A DNA stretch of 56,059 bases. Source: an uncultured Clostridia bacterium (GTDB lineage: Bacteria > Bacillota > Clostridia > UBA1381 > UMGS1253). Below the pieces are notes generated by a model. The model saw nothing but the letters and a program-made list of their open reading frames with translations, made no database searches and was not told the DNA's origin. How positions within the stretch are numbered: the stretch's first letter is position 1; the number at the start of each line of letters is the position of its first letter. Made by a program: the position numbers and the translations under genes. Location: positions 1-56,059 of the forward strand of contig CAKSHB010000006.1 of assembly GCA_934456295.1 (NCBI GenBank), in the 5' to 3' direction. Positions 16,096-22,621 of this stretch are shown here, in pieces.

Positions 16096-16965
16096 ATGGT
16101 ACAGATAGTCGGAGTACGTTTTAAAAACGGTGGAAAGATATATTATTTTGACCCGGGCGAGTTTACGCTGAAAAGCGGAACAAGCGTTATTGTTGAAACG
16201 TCGCGCGGAATTGAAATGGGAAGTATTGCGATAGAAAACAGACTTATTGATGAGGGCAGTGTGGTACAGCCTTTGAAAAAGGTTGTGCGCGTTGCGACAG
16301 ATGAGGATTTTAAGACAGCGGAGGAAAGCAAAAAAAAGGAAGCTGAGGCATTTGAGATATGCACGCGCAAAATTAAGGCGCATAATCTCGATATGAAGCT
16401 TGTTGACGTTGAGTATACATTTGACGGAAGCAAGATTTTATTCTACTTTACCGCGGACGGACGTGTGGATTTTCGTGAGCTGGTAAAGGATTTGGCAGGG
16501 GTATTCCGCACAAGAATTGAGCTGCGCCAGATAGGCGTGCGCGATGAGGCGAAAATGATAGGCAGCTACGGCATATGCGGTCGAAATCTTTGCTGTTCGC
16601 AGTTTTTGGGCGATTTTGCTCCCGTGAGCATAAAAATGGCAAAGGAGCAGGGGCTTTCGCTTAACCCGACAAAAATATCGGGCACATGCGGCAGACTTAT
16701 GTGCTGTCTTAAATATGAACAGGAGGCATATGAGGACCTTCTGAAGGTTACGCCGCGCCAGGGGGCAACGGTTTCGACGCCTGACGGCAAAGGAACGGTT
16801 ATGTATGTGAATATCCTTAAGGGTAAGGTTAAAGTCAGCATTGACGGCGGCAAAGAAAAGCAGCTTTCCGAGTATGATGTGAAGGATATCAAGGTGTTAT
16901 CCGGGGCGCGCCGTGAAGAAAATGAACAAATTGATACAGAAATTCTAAAAACACTTGAAGAATAG
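16096..16965 (+). CDS. ricT: RicT/YaaT PSP1-domain regulatory iron-sulfur protein
   Basis: A 289-residue PSP1-domain protein. In B. subtilis RicT (YaaT) forms a complex with RicA and RicF that carries [4Fe-4S] clusters and directs RNase Y-dependent mRNA maturation, sporulation and biofilm entry. The conserved Cys-rich part is present at about 158-206 (GSYGICGRNLCCSQFL and TCGRLMCCLKYEQEAYEDL). Other signs are the N-terminal QIVGVRFKNGGKIYYFDPG and RIELRQIGVRDEAKMIGSYG. The frame continues upstream to 16021 inside holB, but AAGGAG lies 7 nt before ATG 16096, which is taken as the start. Downstream is a ferredoxin gene whose promoter lies in the last codons of ricT. Confidence 0.92.
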   Translation: MVQIVGVRFKNGGKIYYFDPGEFTLKSGTSVIVETSRGIEMGSIAIENRLIDEGSVVQPLKKVVRVATDEDFKTAEESKKKEAEAFEICTRKIKAHNLDMKLVDVEYTFDGSKILFYFTADGRVDFRELVKDLAGVFRTRIELRQIGVRDEAKMIGSYGICGRNLCCSQFLGDFAPVSIKMAKEQGLSLNPTKISGTCGRLMCCLKYEQEAYEDLLKVTPRQGATVSTPDGKGTVMYVNILKGKVKVSIDGGKEKQLSEYDVKDIKVLSGARREENEQIDTEILKTLEE

Positions 16966-16983
16966 AAAAATATCTGTTATAAT
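16955..16983 (+). promoter_or_regulatory. Promoter for the ferredoxin gene, overlapping the ricT 3' end
   Basis: TTGAAG (16955-16960), 17-bp spacer, perfect TATAAT (16978-16983) with a TGT extended -10. Start near 16990, a leader of about 26 nt carrying AGGAGG. With a terminator behind the gene, this makes the ferredoxin an independent short transcript. Confidence 0.8.
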
Positions 16984-17015
16984 GAAGCTACACAAAAAAA
17001 CAGGAGGTGTTTTTC

Positions 17016-17186
17016 ATGGCATATAAAATCACAGATTCGTGCATCAGCTGCGGCGCATGTGCAGGTGAATGTCCTGTAGGCTGCATCTCGGAGGGCGACG
17101 ATAAGTATGTAATCGACGCTGATTCGTGCATAGAATGCGGCGCATGTGCAGGCGTTTGTCCCGTAAGCGCACCTGAGCAGGACTAA
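17016..17186 (+). CDS. 2[4Fe-4S] ferredoxin
   Basis: A 56-residue protein of the clostridial bacterial-type ferredoxin family. It has two cluster motifs: CISCGACAGECPVGCI and CIECGACAGVCPVSAP, each C-x2-C-x2-C-x3-C-P. It carries electrons at low potential in the cytoplasm of anaerobes, for example between pyruvate:ferredoxin oxidoreductase and hydrogenase or Rnf. AGGAGG lies 8 nt before ATG, and a strong promoter and terminator bracket it, as expected for an abundant protein. It sits between ricT and trmN6, where Bacillus has yabA. RicT-type complexes hold iron-sulfur clusters, so a working link is possible but unproven; a housekeeping ferredoxin is the simple reading. Confidence 0.95.
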   Translation: MAYKITDSCISCGACAGECPVGCISEGDDKYVIDADSCIECGACAGVCPVSAPEQD

Positions 17187-17205
17187 TCTTTTGTTCAAGA
17201 AGAAT

Positions 17206-17240
17206 TGTCGGCTGTCATAAGATAGCCGACATTTTCATTT
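17206..17240 (+). terminator. Terminator after the ferredoxin gene
   Basis: TGTCGGCTGTC pairs with GATAGCCGACA (11 bp, one G-U) around an ATAA loop and is followed by TTTTCATTT. It lies 20 nt past the ferredoxin stop. Confidence 0.85.
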
Positions 17241-17278
17241 ATAACACATGCTCGGGCATAGCACATGTCCGGACCATT

Positions 17279-17305
17279 CATATGCATATACAGTATGTGC
17301 ATGTG
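17279..17305. other. Imperfect 27-bp palindrome upstream of trmN6
   Basis: CATATGCATA and TGTGCATGTG form 10-bp arms, 8 of 10 paired, around a 7-bp centre. It lies in the short region between the ferredoxin terminator and trmN6, which must also hold the promoter for trmN6-rsmI; no clear -35/-10 pair was found. It may be an operator. Confidence 0.35.
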
Positions 17306-17343
17306 ATACAGATATTATGCATATGCGGCAGGAGGCGGTATTT

Positions 17344-18075
17344 ATGGCTGAAAGAGTTGATGATTTACAGTATAAGGGGCTGAAAATCATTCAGGACAGC
17401 GATATGTTTTGCTTTGGCGTTGATGCGGTGCTTTTAGCAAATATGGCATCAAAAACACAGTCGAAAAAAACGCTTGACATGTGCAGCGGAAACGGAATTG
17501 TGGCGCTGCTTCTGGCAGGAAAAACCGACACACCCGACATATATGCGCTCGAAATACAGCAGAAGGCCTCGCAGCTCGCACGCAGGAGCATGGAGCAGAA
17601 CGGGCTGGACGGGCGCGTTCACGTCATATGCGGTGACTTGAATAATGCGCACGAAATGTTTTCGAGGGGTGAGTTTGACGTCATAACCTGCAATCCGCCG
17701 TATATGAAAAACACATGCGGTCTTACGAATGAAAATGAGGCGATGAGGATTGCACGCCATGAAATAGCATGCACGCTGGAACAGGTTGTGGAAACGGCGG
17801 CATATTTGCTAAAACCGGGCGGAAAGCTGTTTTTGGTTCACAGACCGGAGCGGCTTGTTGACATATTTACCTCGATGCGCGAAAACAGGATTGAGCCGAA
17901 GCGTATGCGCATGGTTCACCCGTCACCGAAGAAAAAAGCAAACATTGTGCTTATTGAGGGGGCATACATGGGCGGACGTGAGCTGAAAATGCTTGAACCG
18001 CTTTATGTGTATGATGAAAACGGCAGATACACAAAGGAAATTAATGATATTTATGAACGGGGATGTGAAAAATGA
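17344..18075 (+). CDS. trmN6: tRNA1(Val) (adenine37-N6)-methyltransferase family (YabB/TrmN6)
   Basis: A 243-residue class I SAM-dependent methyltransferase. Motif I is DMCSGNGIVALLLAG, the acidic strand end is YALEIQQKASQLARRS, and the N6-adenine catalytic motif NPPY is in DVITCNPPYMKN. E. coli YfiC methylates A37 of tRNA-Val; the Firmicutes YabB orthologue lies in the same place beside rsmI. The frame reaches back to 17248, but GGAGGCGG just before ATG 17344 and the family start (DDLQYKGLKIIQDSDMFCFGVDAVLLANM) fix the start. It overlaps rsmI by 4 nt (ATGA), so the two are coupled. Confidence 0.88.
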   Translation: MAERVDDLQYKGLKIIQDSDMFCFGVDAVLLANMASKTQSKKTLDMCSGNGIVALLLAGKTDTPDIYALEIQQKASQLARRSMEQNGLDGRVHVICGDLNNAHEMFSRGEFDVITCNPPYMKNTCGLTNENEAMRIARHEIACTLEQVVETAAYLLKPGGKLFLVHRPERLVDIFTSMRENRIEPKRMRMVHPSPKKKANIVLIEGAYMGGRELKMLEPLYVYDENGRYTKEINDIYERGCEK

Positions 18076-18899
18076 GCGGAACATTATATCTTTGCGCCAC
18101 TCCGATAGGAAATCTCGGCGATATGACACCGCGCTGTATAGAAACACTTAAATCGGTCGATTTGATTGCGGCGGAGGACACACGCCAGACGGTAAAGCTG
18201 CTTAACCATTTTGATATACATACTAAAATGACGAGCTATTATGAGCACAATAAGCGCGATAAAGGTGCCTATCTCATATCCCTTTTAAATGAAGGAAAAA
18301 ATATAGCGGTTGTTTCCGATGCAGGTACGCCGGGAATTTCGGACCCGGGAGAGGAGCTTGTTGAGGAATGTATAAAAAAAGGCATAACGGTAACAAGCAT
18401 ACCGGGAGCTGCGGCGCTTATAAGTGCGGTTATAACCTCGGGACTGTGTACGGGCAGATTTTGTTTTGAGGGGTTTTTGTCCGTAAATAAAAAACAGCGC
18501 AGAGAGCATCTTGAGGCGGTTCGCACCGAAAAACGGACGATGATATTTTATGAGGCGCCGCACAAGCTTCGCGCAACGCTTAGAGATTTTTATGAAACTT
18601 TTGGCGACAGGCGTATTTCCGTTGCACGCGAGCTTACCAAAAAGTTTGAGGAAATTTCTTATCTTACTCTTTCCGAGGCGATTGAAAAATATGAACAAAT
18701 TCCGCCGAAGGGCGAGTTTGTGCTTGTTATTGAGGGGTGCAGAGAAGAGAAAACCGCCGATTATTCGGATTTGTCCGTTGAGGAGCATGTGAAAAACTAT
18801 ATTGACGGCGGAATGAGTGAGAATGAGGCGATAAAAGCGGCGGCAAAAGACAGGGGCATGCGCAAAAATGAGGTTTATGCCGTTATAAAGCGGAAGTAG
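18072..18899 (+). CDS. rsmI: 16S rRNA (cytidine1402-2'-O)-methyltransferase
   Basis: A 275-residue tetrapyrrole-methylase-fold enzyme that 2'-O-methylates C1402 in the decoding centre of 16S rRNA. Motifs: LYLCATPIGNLGDMTPR at the start, AAEDTRQTVKLL, VSDAGTPGISDPGEELV (SAM site), SIPGAAALISA, FEGFLSVNKKQRRE, FYEAPHKLRATL and GEFVLVIEG. The C-terminal 40 residues form the small helical tail. The start overlaps the trmN6 stop. Nothing recognisable follows until the lipoprotein promoter at 18986, and no clear terminator was seen. Confidence 0.93.
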   Translation: MSGTLYLCATPIGNLGDMTPRCIETLKSVDLIAAEDTRQTVKLLNHFDIHTKMTSYYEHNKRDKGAYLISLLNEGKNIAVVSDAGTPGISDPGEELVEECIKKGITVTSIPGAAALISAVITSGLCTGRFCFEGFLSVNKKQRREHLEAVRTEKRTMIFYEAPHKLRATLRDFYETFGDRRISVARELTKKFEEISYLTLSEAIEKYEQIPPKGEFVLVIEGCREEKTADYSDLSVEEHVKNYIDGGMSENEAIKAAAKDRGMRKNEVYAVIKRK

Positions 18900-18985
18900 G
18901 CATATGAAAAAACCTTTCGATACTGCCGAAATAGGGCAATGTTAATAAATTTTTCAAAATATTTTCAAAATATACAAAAAAAATA

Positions 18986-19014
18986 TTTACTTATTCGTAA
19001 AAATGGTGTAAAAT
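18986..19014 (+). promoter_or_regulatory. Promoter for the first lipoprotein gene
   Basis: TTTACT (18986-18991), 17-bp spacer, TAAAAT (19009-19014). The 302-nt gap between rsmI and the lipoprotein start contains this promoter and a leader of about 180 nt; no other gene was seen in it. The 21 bases from 19009 recur upstream of the second copy at 20841. Confidence 0.55.
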
Positions 19015-19201
19015 ATGTATGAAAACAAAAAGCATATCGGCAATATCGCCCAACACATGTGATATATTTGCACAATCTTGCTTGTTGTGCGGATATGTGA
19101 GCACGTTGACGGAGAGATATAGCGGTATGTTTGTTTTAAGACGATACTTAATGTGTGTCGCAAAAAAATATTATCAAGGAAGAAAGGGTAGGAAAAAAGT
19201 T

Positions 19202-20770
19202 ATGAAAAAAAACAAGGTTTTAATGGCTGCAATTGCTGCTGTGCTTGCATTCACAATGCTCGCAGGTTGCGGCGGCGGCGCATCGGTTGCGAATGAAAAC
19301 GAAGATGTTTTGAAGCTTGAGGGAACTCTCGCTTCGGCAGAACCGCTTACGCTCACAATCCATATGCATTTTTGGAATGCTAACATTTTTGATGACGAGT
19401 GGCCGATTTATAAAGAGGCTGCAAAGAAAACCAACATCACACTGCACGGCACTGCTTCAAAGACGAGCACAGACTCAAATCAGGAGTTTAACACAATGCT
19501 CGTTAACGATGTATTGCCCGACATTATCCATGGCGAGATGGGAAATCTCAACAAGGCAGGCAGCGACGGAGCGCTTATTCCGCTTCAGGATTTGGTAAAG
19601 AAATATGCTCCGCATATTCAGGCAAAGTTTGATGAAGTTCCCGAAGCATACAATGCTACAATCGCTGCTGACGGAAACCTCTACTACATACCGCTTATCC
19701 GTGACGACAGAGGTCCGGCAATGGGTTGGTTTATCCGCCAGGACTGGCTTGATAAGCTGAATTTGCCCGTTCCGACAACTCTTGATGAGTACTACAATAC
19801 TCTGAAGGCGTTCCGTGAGCGGGATCCGAACGGAAATGGCATAAAGGACGAGGTTCCTTATCTCGACAGACATCAGGGTGTAGACAGACTTGTTCCGCTG
19901 TGGGGCGCAGGATACGGCAACTATTCTATCGACTCAAACGGTAAAGTTGTTGCAAACAGAACAACCGATGAGTACAAAACAGCTATGAAAGAGCTTGCAA
20001 AATGGTATAAAGAAGGTCTTATCGACCAGGAACTTTTCACAAGAAGCAATGCACGTGAAGAACTTTTCGGAAACAACCTTGGCGGCGCAACATGTGACTG
20101 GTTCAGCTCGACAATGTCGTTTAACAAGATTGAGGCTGATAGAGTTAAGGGCTTCCACATTGCGGTTATTCCTCCGATAAAGGATATAAACGGCGAGCAG
20201 AAGAACCACTTCTCGCGTTCACCTGTACAGAGCATAGGTTGGGGTATCTCGAAGGATAACAAATATCCCGCCGAAACAATGAAATACTTTGATTTCTGGT
20301 TCACAGATGAAGGCTCGCTTCTTAATGCAATGGGTATAGAAGGCGAAGATTATACAATCGTAAACGGCGAGCCTAAGTACACAGATAAGGTTTTGAACTA
20401 TGAGAACGGCGGCGCTCCGAACTACATGCGTACAATCGGCGGTGCTGAAATCGGTTATTATGCTGCGCTTGCTCCCGAAATCGCAGGTATGACAGGCGAA
20501 GCTGCAGAAGGCTTCAAGATGTATGCTGAGGGCGGCTGGCAGGTTAAGCCCTTCCCGTCGCTTTCAACATCAAACGAAGAACAGCGTACAATCAAAGATA
20601 AGGGCGGCGCTGTAGATACGTACACAGGCGAATGGATGCAGAACTGGATTATGGGCAACAAGGACGTAGATGCAACGTGGAATGAGTATATTTCAGGGCT
20701 GAACGGTCTTGGCTTGCAGGAAGTTCTTACAGCTTATCAGACTGCATACGACAGAGCATACAAGAAGTAA
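19202..20770 (+). CDS. ABC-type sugar solute-binding lipoprotein, copy 1
   Basis: A 522-residue extracellular solute-binding protein of the large family 1 (LipO/LplA-like) type. The signal peptide ends in a lipobox LAGC with Cys23, so the mature protein is lipid-anchored. Residues 208-217, DPNGNGIKDE, form the EF-hand-like calcium loop common in this family; FDFWFTDEGSLLNAMGIEGEDY is another family mark. Such proteins capture oligosaccharides for ABC importers. The frame extends upstream to ATG 19019, but the signal peptide begins at 19202, which is preceded by a purine-rich GGGTAGG site. It is about 90% identical by eye to the next gene and a relative of the third. No permease or ATPase gene is near, so partners must lie elsewhere. 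The ligand is unknown. Confidence 0.9.
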   Translation: MKKNKVLMAAIAAVLAFTMLAGCGGGASVANENEDVLKLEGTLASAEPLTLTIHMHFWNANIFDDEWPIYKEAAKKTNITLHGTASKTSTDSNQEFNTMLVNDVLPDIIHGEMGNLNKAGSDGALIPLQDLVKKYAPHIQAKFDEVPEAYNATIAADGNLYYIPLIRDDRGPAMGWFIRQDWLDKLNLPVPTTLDEYYNTLKAFRERDPNGNGIKDEVPYLDRHQGVDRLVPLWGAGYGNYSIDSNGKVVANRTTDEYKTAMKELAKWYKEGLIDQELFTRSNAREELFGNNLGGATCDWFSSTMSFNKIEADRVKGFHIAVIPPIKDINGEQKNHFSRSPVQSIGWGISKDNKYPAETMKYFDFWFTDEGSLLNAMGIEGEDYTIVNGEPKYTDKVLNYENGGAPNYMRTIGGAEIGYYAALAPEIAGMTGEAAEGFKMYAEGGWQVKPFPSLSTSNEEQRTIKDKGGAVDTYTGEWMQNWIMGNKDVDATWNEYISGLNGLGLQEVLTAYQTAYDRAYKK

Positions 20771-20800
20771 TAAAACAAGGTTATTTTAAGCCAATATGCG

Positions 20801-20834
20801 AAACGGCGGCGGTGCAAAATGCTGCTGCCGTTTT
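20801..20834 (+). terminator. Hairpin after lipoprotein copy 1
   Basis: AAACGGCGGCGG pairs with TGCTGCCGTTT-type bases (about 12 bp with G-U pairs) and ends in TTTT. The same hairpin, with small changes, follows copy 2 at 22484-22516, so the terminator was duplicated with the gene. Confidence 0.7.
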
Positions 20835-20840
20835 GACATA

Positions 20841-20890
20841 TAAAATATGTATGAAAACAAAATATTATCAAGAAAGTGCAGGAAAAAGCT
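20841..20890 (+). promoter_or_regulatory. Shortened leader of lipoprotein copy 2
   Basis: TAAAATATGTATGAAAACAAA (last base variable) and ATATTATCAAG here match 19009-19029 and 19168-19178 of the copy 1 leader, but the roughly 140 nt between them are missing. The -35 element of copy 1 is replaced by the terminator hairpin and TTGACA (20833-20838), which is not spaced for the TAAAAT. Copy 2 may rely on readthrough. Confidence 0.55.
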
Positions 20891-22459
20891 ATGAAAAAAA
20901 GCAAGATTTTAATGGCTGCAATTGCTGCTGTGATTGTACTCACGATGCTTGCCGGCTGCGGCGGCAGTGCGACGATTGCGAACGAAAACGAAGATGTTTT
21001 GAAGCTTGAAGGAACTCTCGCTTCGGCAGAACCGCTTACGCTCACAATCCACATGCATTTCTGGAACAACTACATTTTTGATGACGAGTGGCCGATTTAC
21101 AAAGAGGCTGCAAAGAAAACAAACATCACACTGCACGGTACTGCTTCAAAGACGAGCACAGACTCAAATCAGGAGTTTAACACGATGCTTGTGAATGATG
21201 TATTGCCCGACATCATTCACGGCGAGTCGGGAAACCTTAATAAGGCAGGACGTGACGGAGCGCTTATTCCGCTTCAGGATTTGGTAAAGAAATATGCTCC
21301 GCACATTCAGGCGAAGTTTGATGAAGTTCCCGAGGCGTACAATGCTACAATCGCTGCTGACGGAAACCTTTACTACATACCGGTTATCCGTGACGACAGA
21401 GGTCCGACAATGGGCTGGTTTATCCGTCAGGATTGGCTTGATAAGCTGAATTTGCCTGTTCCGACAACTCTTGATGAGTATTACAACACTCTGAAGGCAT
21501 TCCGTGAGCAGGATCCGAACGGAAACGGCATAAAGGACGAAGTTCCGTACTTTGACAGAGCGAAAAGCGTGGATAAGCTTATTCCTTTGTGGGGTGCAAG
21601 ATACGGAAGCTATTTTATAGACTCAAACGGCAAGGTTGTTGCAAACAAAACAACAGACGAGTACAAAACAGCTATGAAAGAGCTTGCAAAGTGGTATAAA
21701 GAGGGTCTTATCGACCAGGAGATTTTCTCGAGAAGCAGCGCGCGTGAAGAGCTTTTCGGAAACAACCTCGGCGGTGCGACATGTGACTGGTTCAGCTCGA
21801 CAATGTCGTTTAACAAGATTGAGGCTGATAAGGTTAAAGGCTTCCACATTGCGGTTATTCCTCCTGTAAAGGACGTAAACGGCGACAGGAAGAACCACTT
21901 TTCACGTGCGCCGGTACAGGGTATTGGCTGGGGTATTTCAAAGGATAACAAATATCCGGCTGAAACAATGAAGTATTTTGATTTCTGGTTTACAGATGAA
22001 GGTTCGCTTCTTAATGCAATGGGTATAGAAGGCGAAGATTATACAATCGTAAACGGCGAGCCTAAGTATACAGATAAGGCTTTGACATATGAAAACGGCG
22101 GCGCTCCGAACTATGTTCGTACACTCGGCTGTGCCGAAATCGGTTATTATGCGGCGCTTGCTCCCGAAATCGCAGGTATGACAGATGAGGCTGCTGAAGG
22201 CTTCAAAATGTATGCAGAGAGCGATTGGGCAGTTAAACCTTTCCCGTCGCTTTCAACAACTGATGACGAGCAGCGTACAATTAAAGATAAAGGCGGCGCT
22301 GTTGAAACTTACACAAGCGAATGGATGCAGAACTGGATTATGGGCAACAAGGACGTAGATGCAACGTGGAATGAGTATATTTCAGGTTTGAACGGTCTTG
22401 GCTTGCAGGAAGTTGTTGCAGCTTATCAGACTGCATACGACAGAGCATACAAGAAGTAA
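20891..22459 (+). CDS. ABC-type sugar solute-binding lipoprotein, copy 2
   Basis: 522 residues, the same length as copy 1 and collinear with it without gaps. Lipobox LAGC with Cys23, the calcium loop DPNGNGIKDE at 208-217, and the same C-terminal SEWMQNWIMGNKDVDATWNEYISGLNGLG region. Differences cluster in the signal peptide, in residues about 221-242 (YFDRAKSVDKLIPLWGARYG against YLDRHQGVDRLVPLWGAGYG) and around 432-476; the first lies next to the calcium loop and may alter ligand choice. ATG 20891 is chosen over the in-frame GTG/ATG at 20876 because the signal peptide starts there and GCAGGAAAAA precedes it. This is a tandem duplicate, also carrying the terminator. Role as for copy 1: binding of an unknown glycan outside the cell. 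Confidence 0.9.
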   Translation: MKKSKILMAAIAAVIVLTMLAGCGGSATIANENEDVLKLEGTLASAEPLTLTIHMHFWNNYIFDDEWPIYKEAAKKTNITLHGTASKTSTDSNQEFNTMLVNDVLPDIIHGESGNLNKAGRDGALIPLQDLVKKYAPHIQAKFDEVPEAYNATIAADGNLYYIPVIRDDRGPTMGWFIRQDWLDKLNLPVPTTLDEYYNTLKAFREQDPNGNGIKDEVPYFDRAKSVDKLIPLWGARYGSYFIDSNGKVVANKTTDEYKTAMKELAKWYKEGLIDQEIFSRSSAREELFGNNLGGATCDWFSSTMSFNKIEADKVKGFHIAVIPPVKDVNGDRKNHFSRAPVQGIGWGISKDNKYPAETMKYFDFWFTDEGSLLNAMGIEGEDYTIVNGEPKYTDKALTYENGGAPNYVRTLGCAEIGYYAALAPEIAGMTDEAAEGFKMYAESDWAVKPFPSLSTTDDEQRTIKDKGGAVETYTSEWMQNWIMGNKDVDATWNEYISGLNGLGLQEVVAAYQTAYDRAYKK

Positions 22460-22483
22460 TAAAACAGTTTAATTTGATATGTG

Positions 22484-22516
22484 AAACGGCGGCGGTGTAA
22501 ATGCCGCTGCCGTTTT
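22484..22516 (+). terminator. Hairpin after lipoprotein copy 2
   Basis: AAACGGCGGCGG and CCGCTGCCGTTTT form a stem almost the same as the one after copy 1, followed by TTTTGACATAA. It lies 25 nt past the stop. Confidence 0.7.
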
Positions 22517-22621
22517 GACATAATGTGTGCATAAATGTGCATACGGCGGGTTTGATTACATAAAAAGCTCATACGGATTTCGGCTCACAGCTTAATAAAA
22601 ATAAGGAGAGTCGATATTATT

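Noticed and set aside
19019..19201. In-frame upstream extension of lipoprotein copy 1 (61 extra codons)
   Set aside because: The extension would bury the lipoprotein signal peptide, has no ribosome site, and is absent in copy 2.
22515..22543. TTGACA after the copy 2 terminator as promoter of the third lipoprotein
   Set aside because: At 16-18 bp downstream there is no acceptable -10 (TGCATA/ATACGG).
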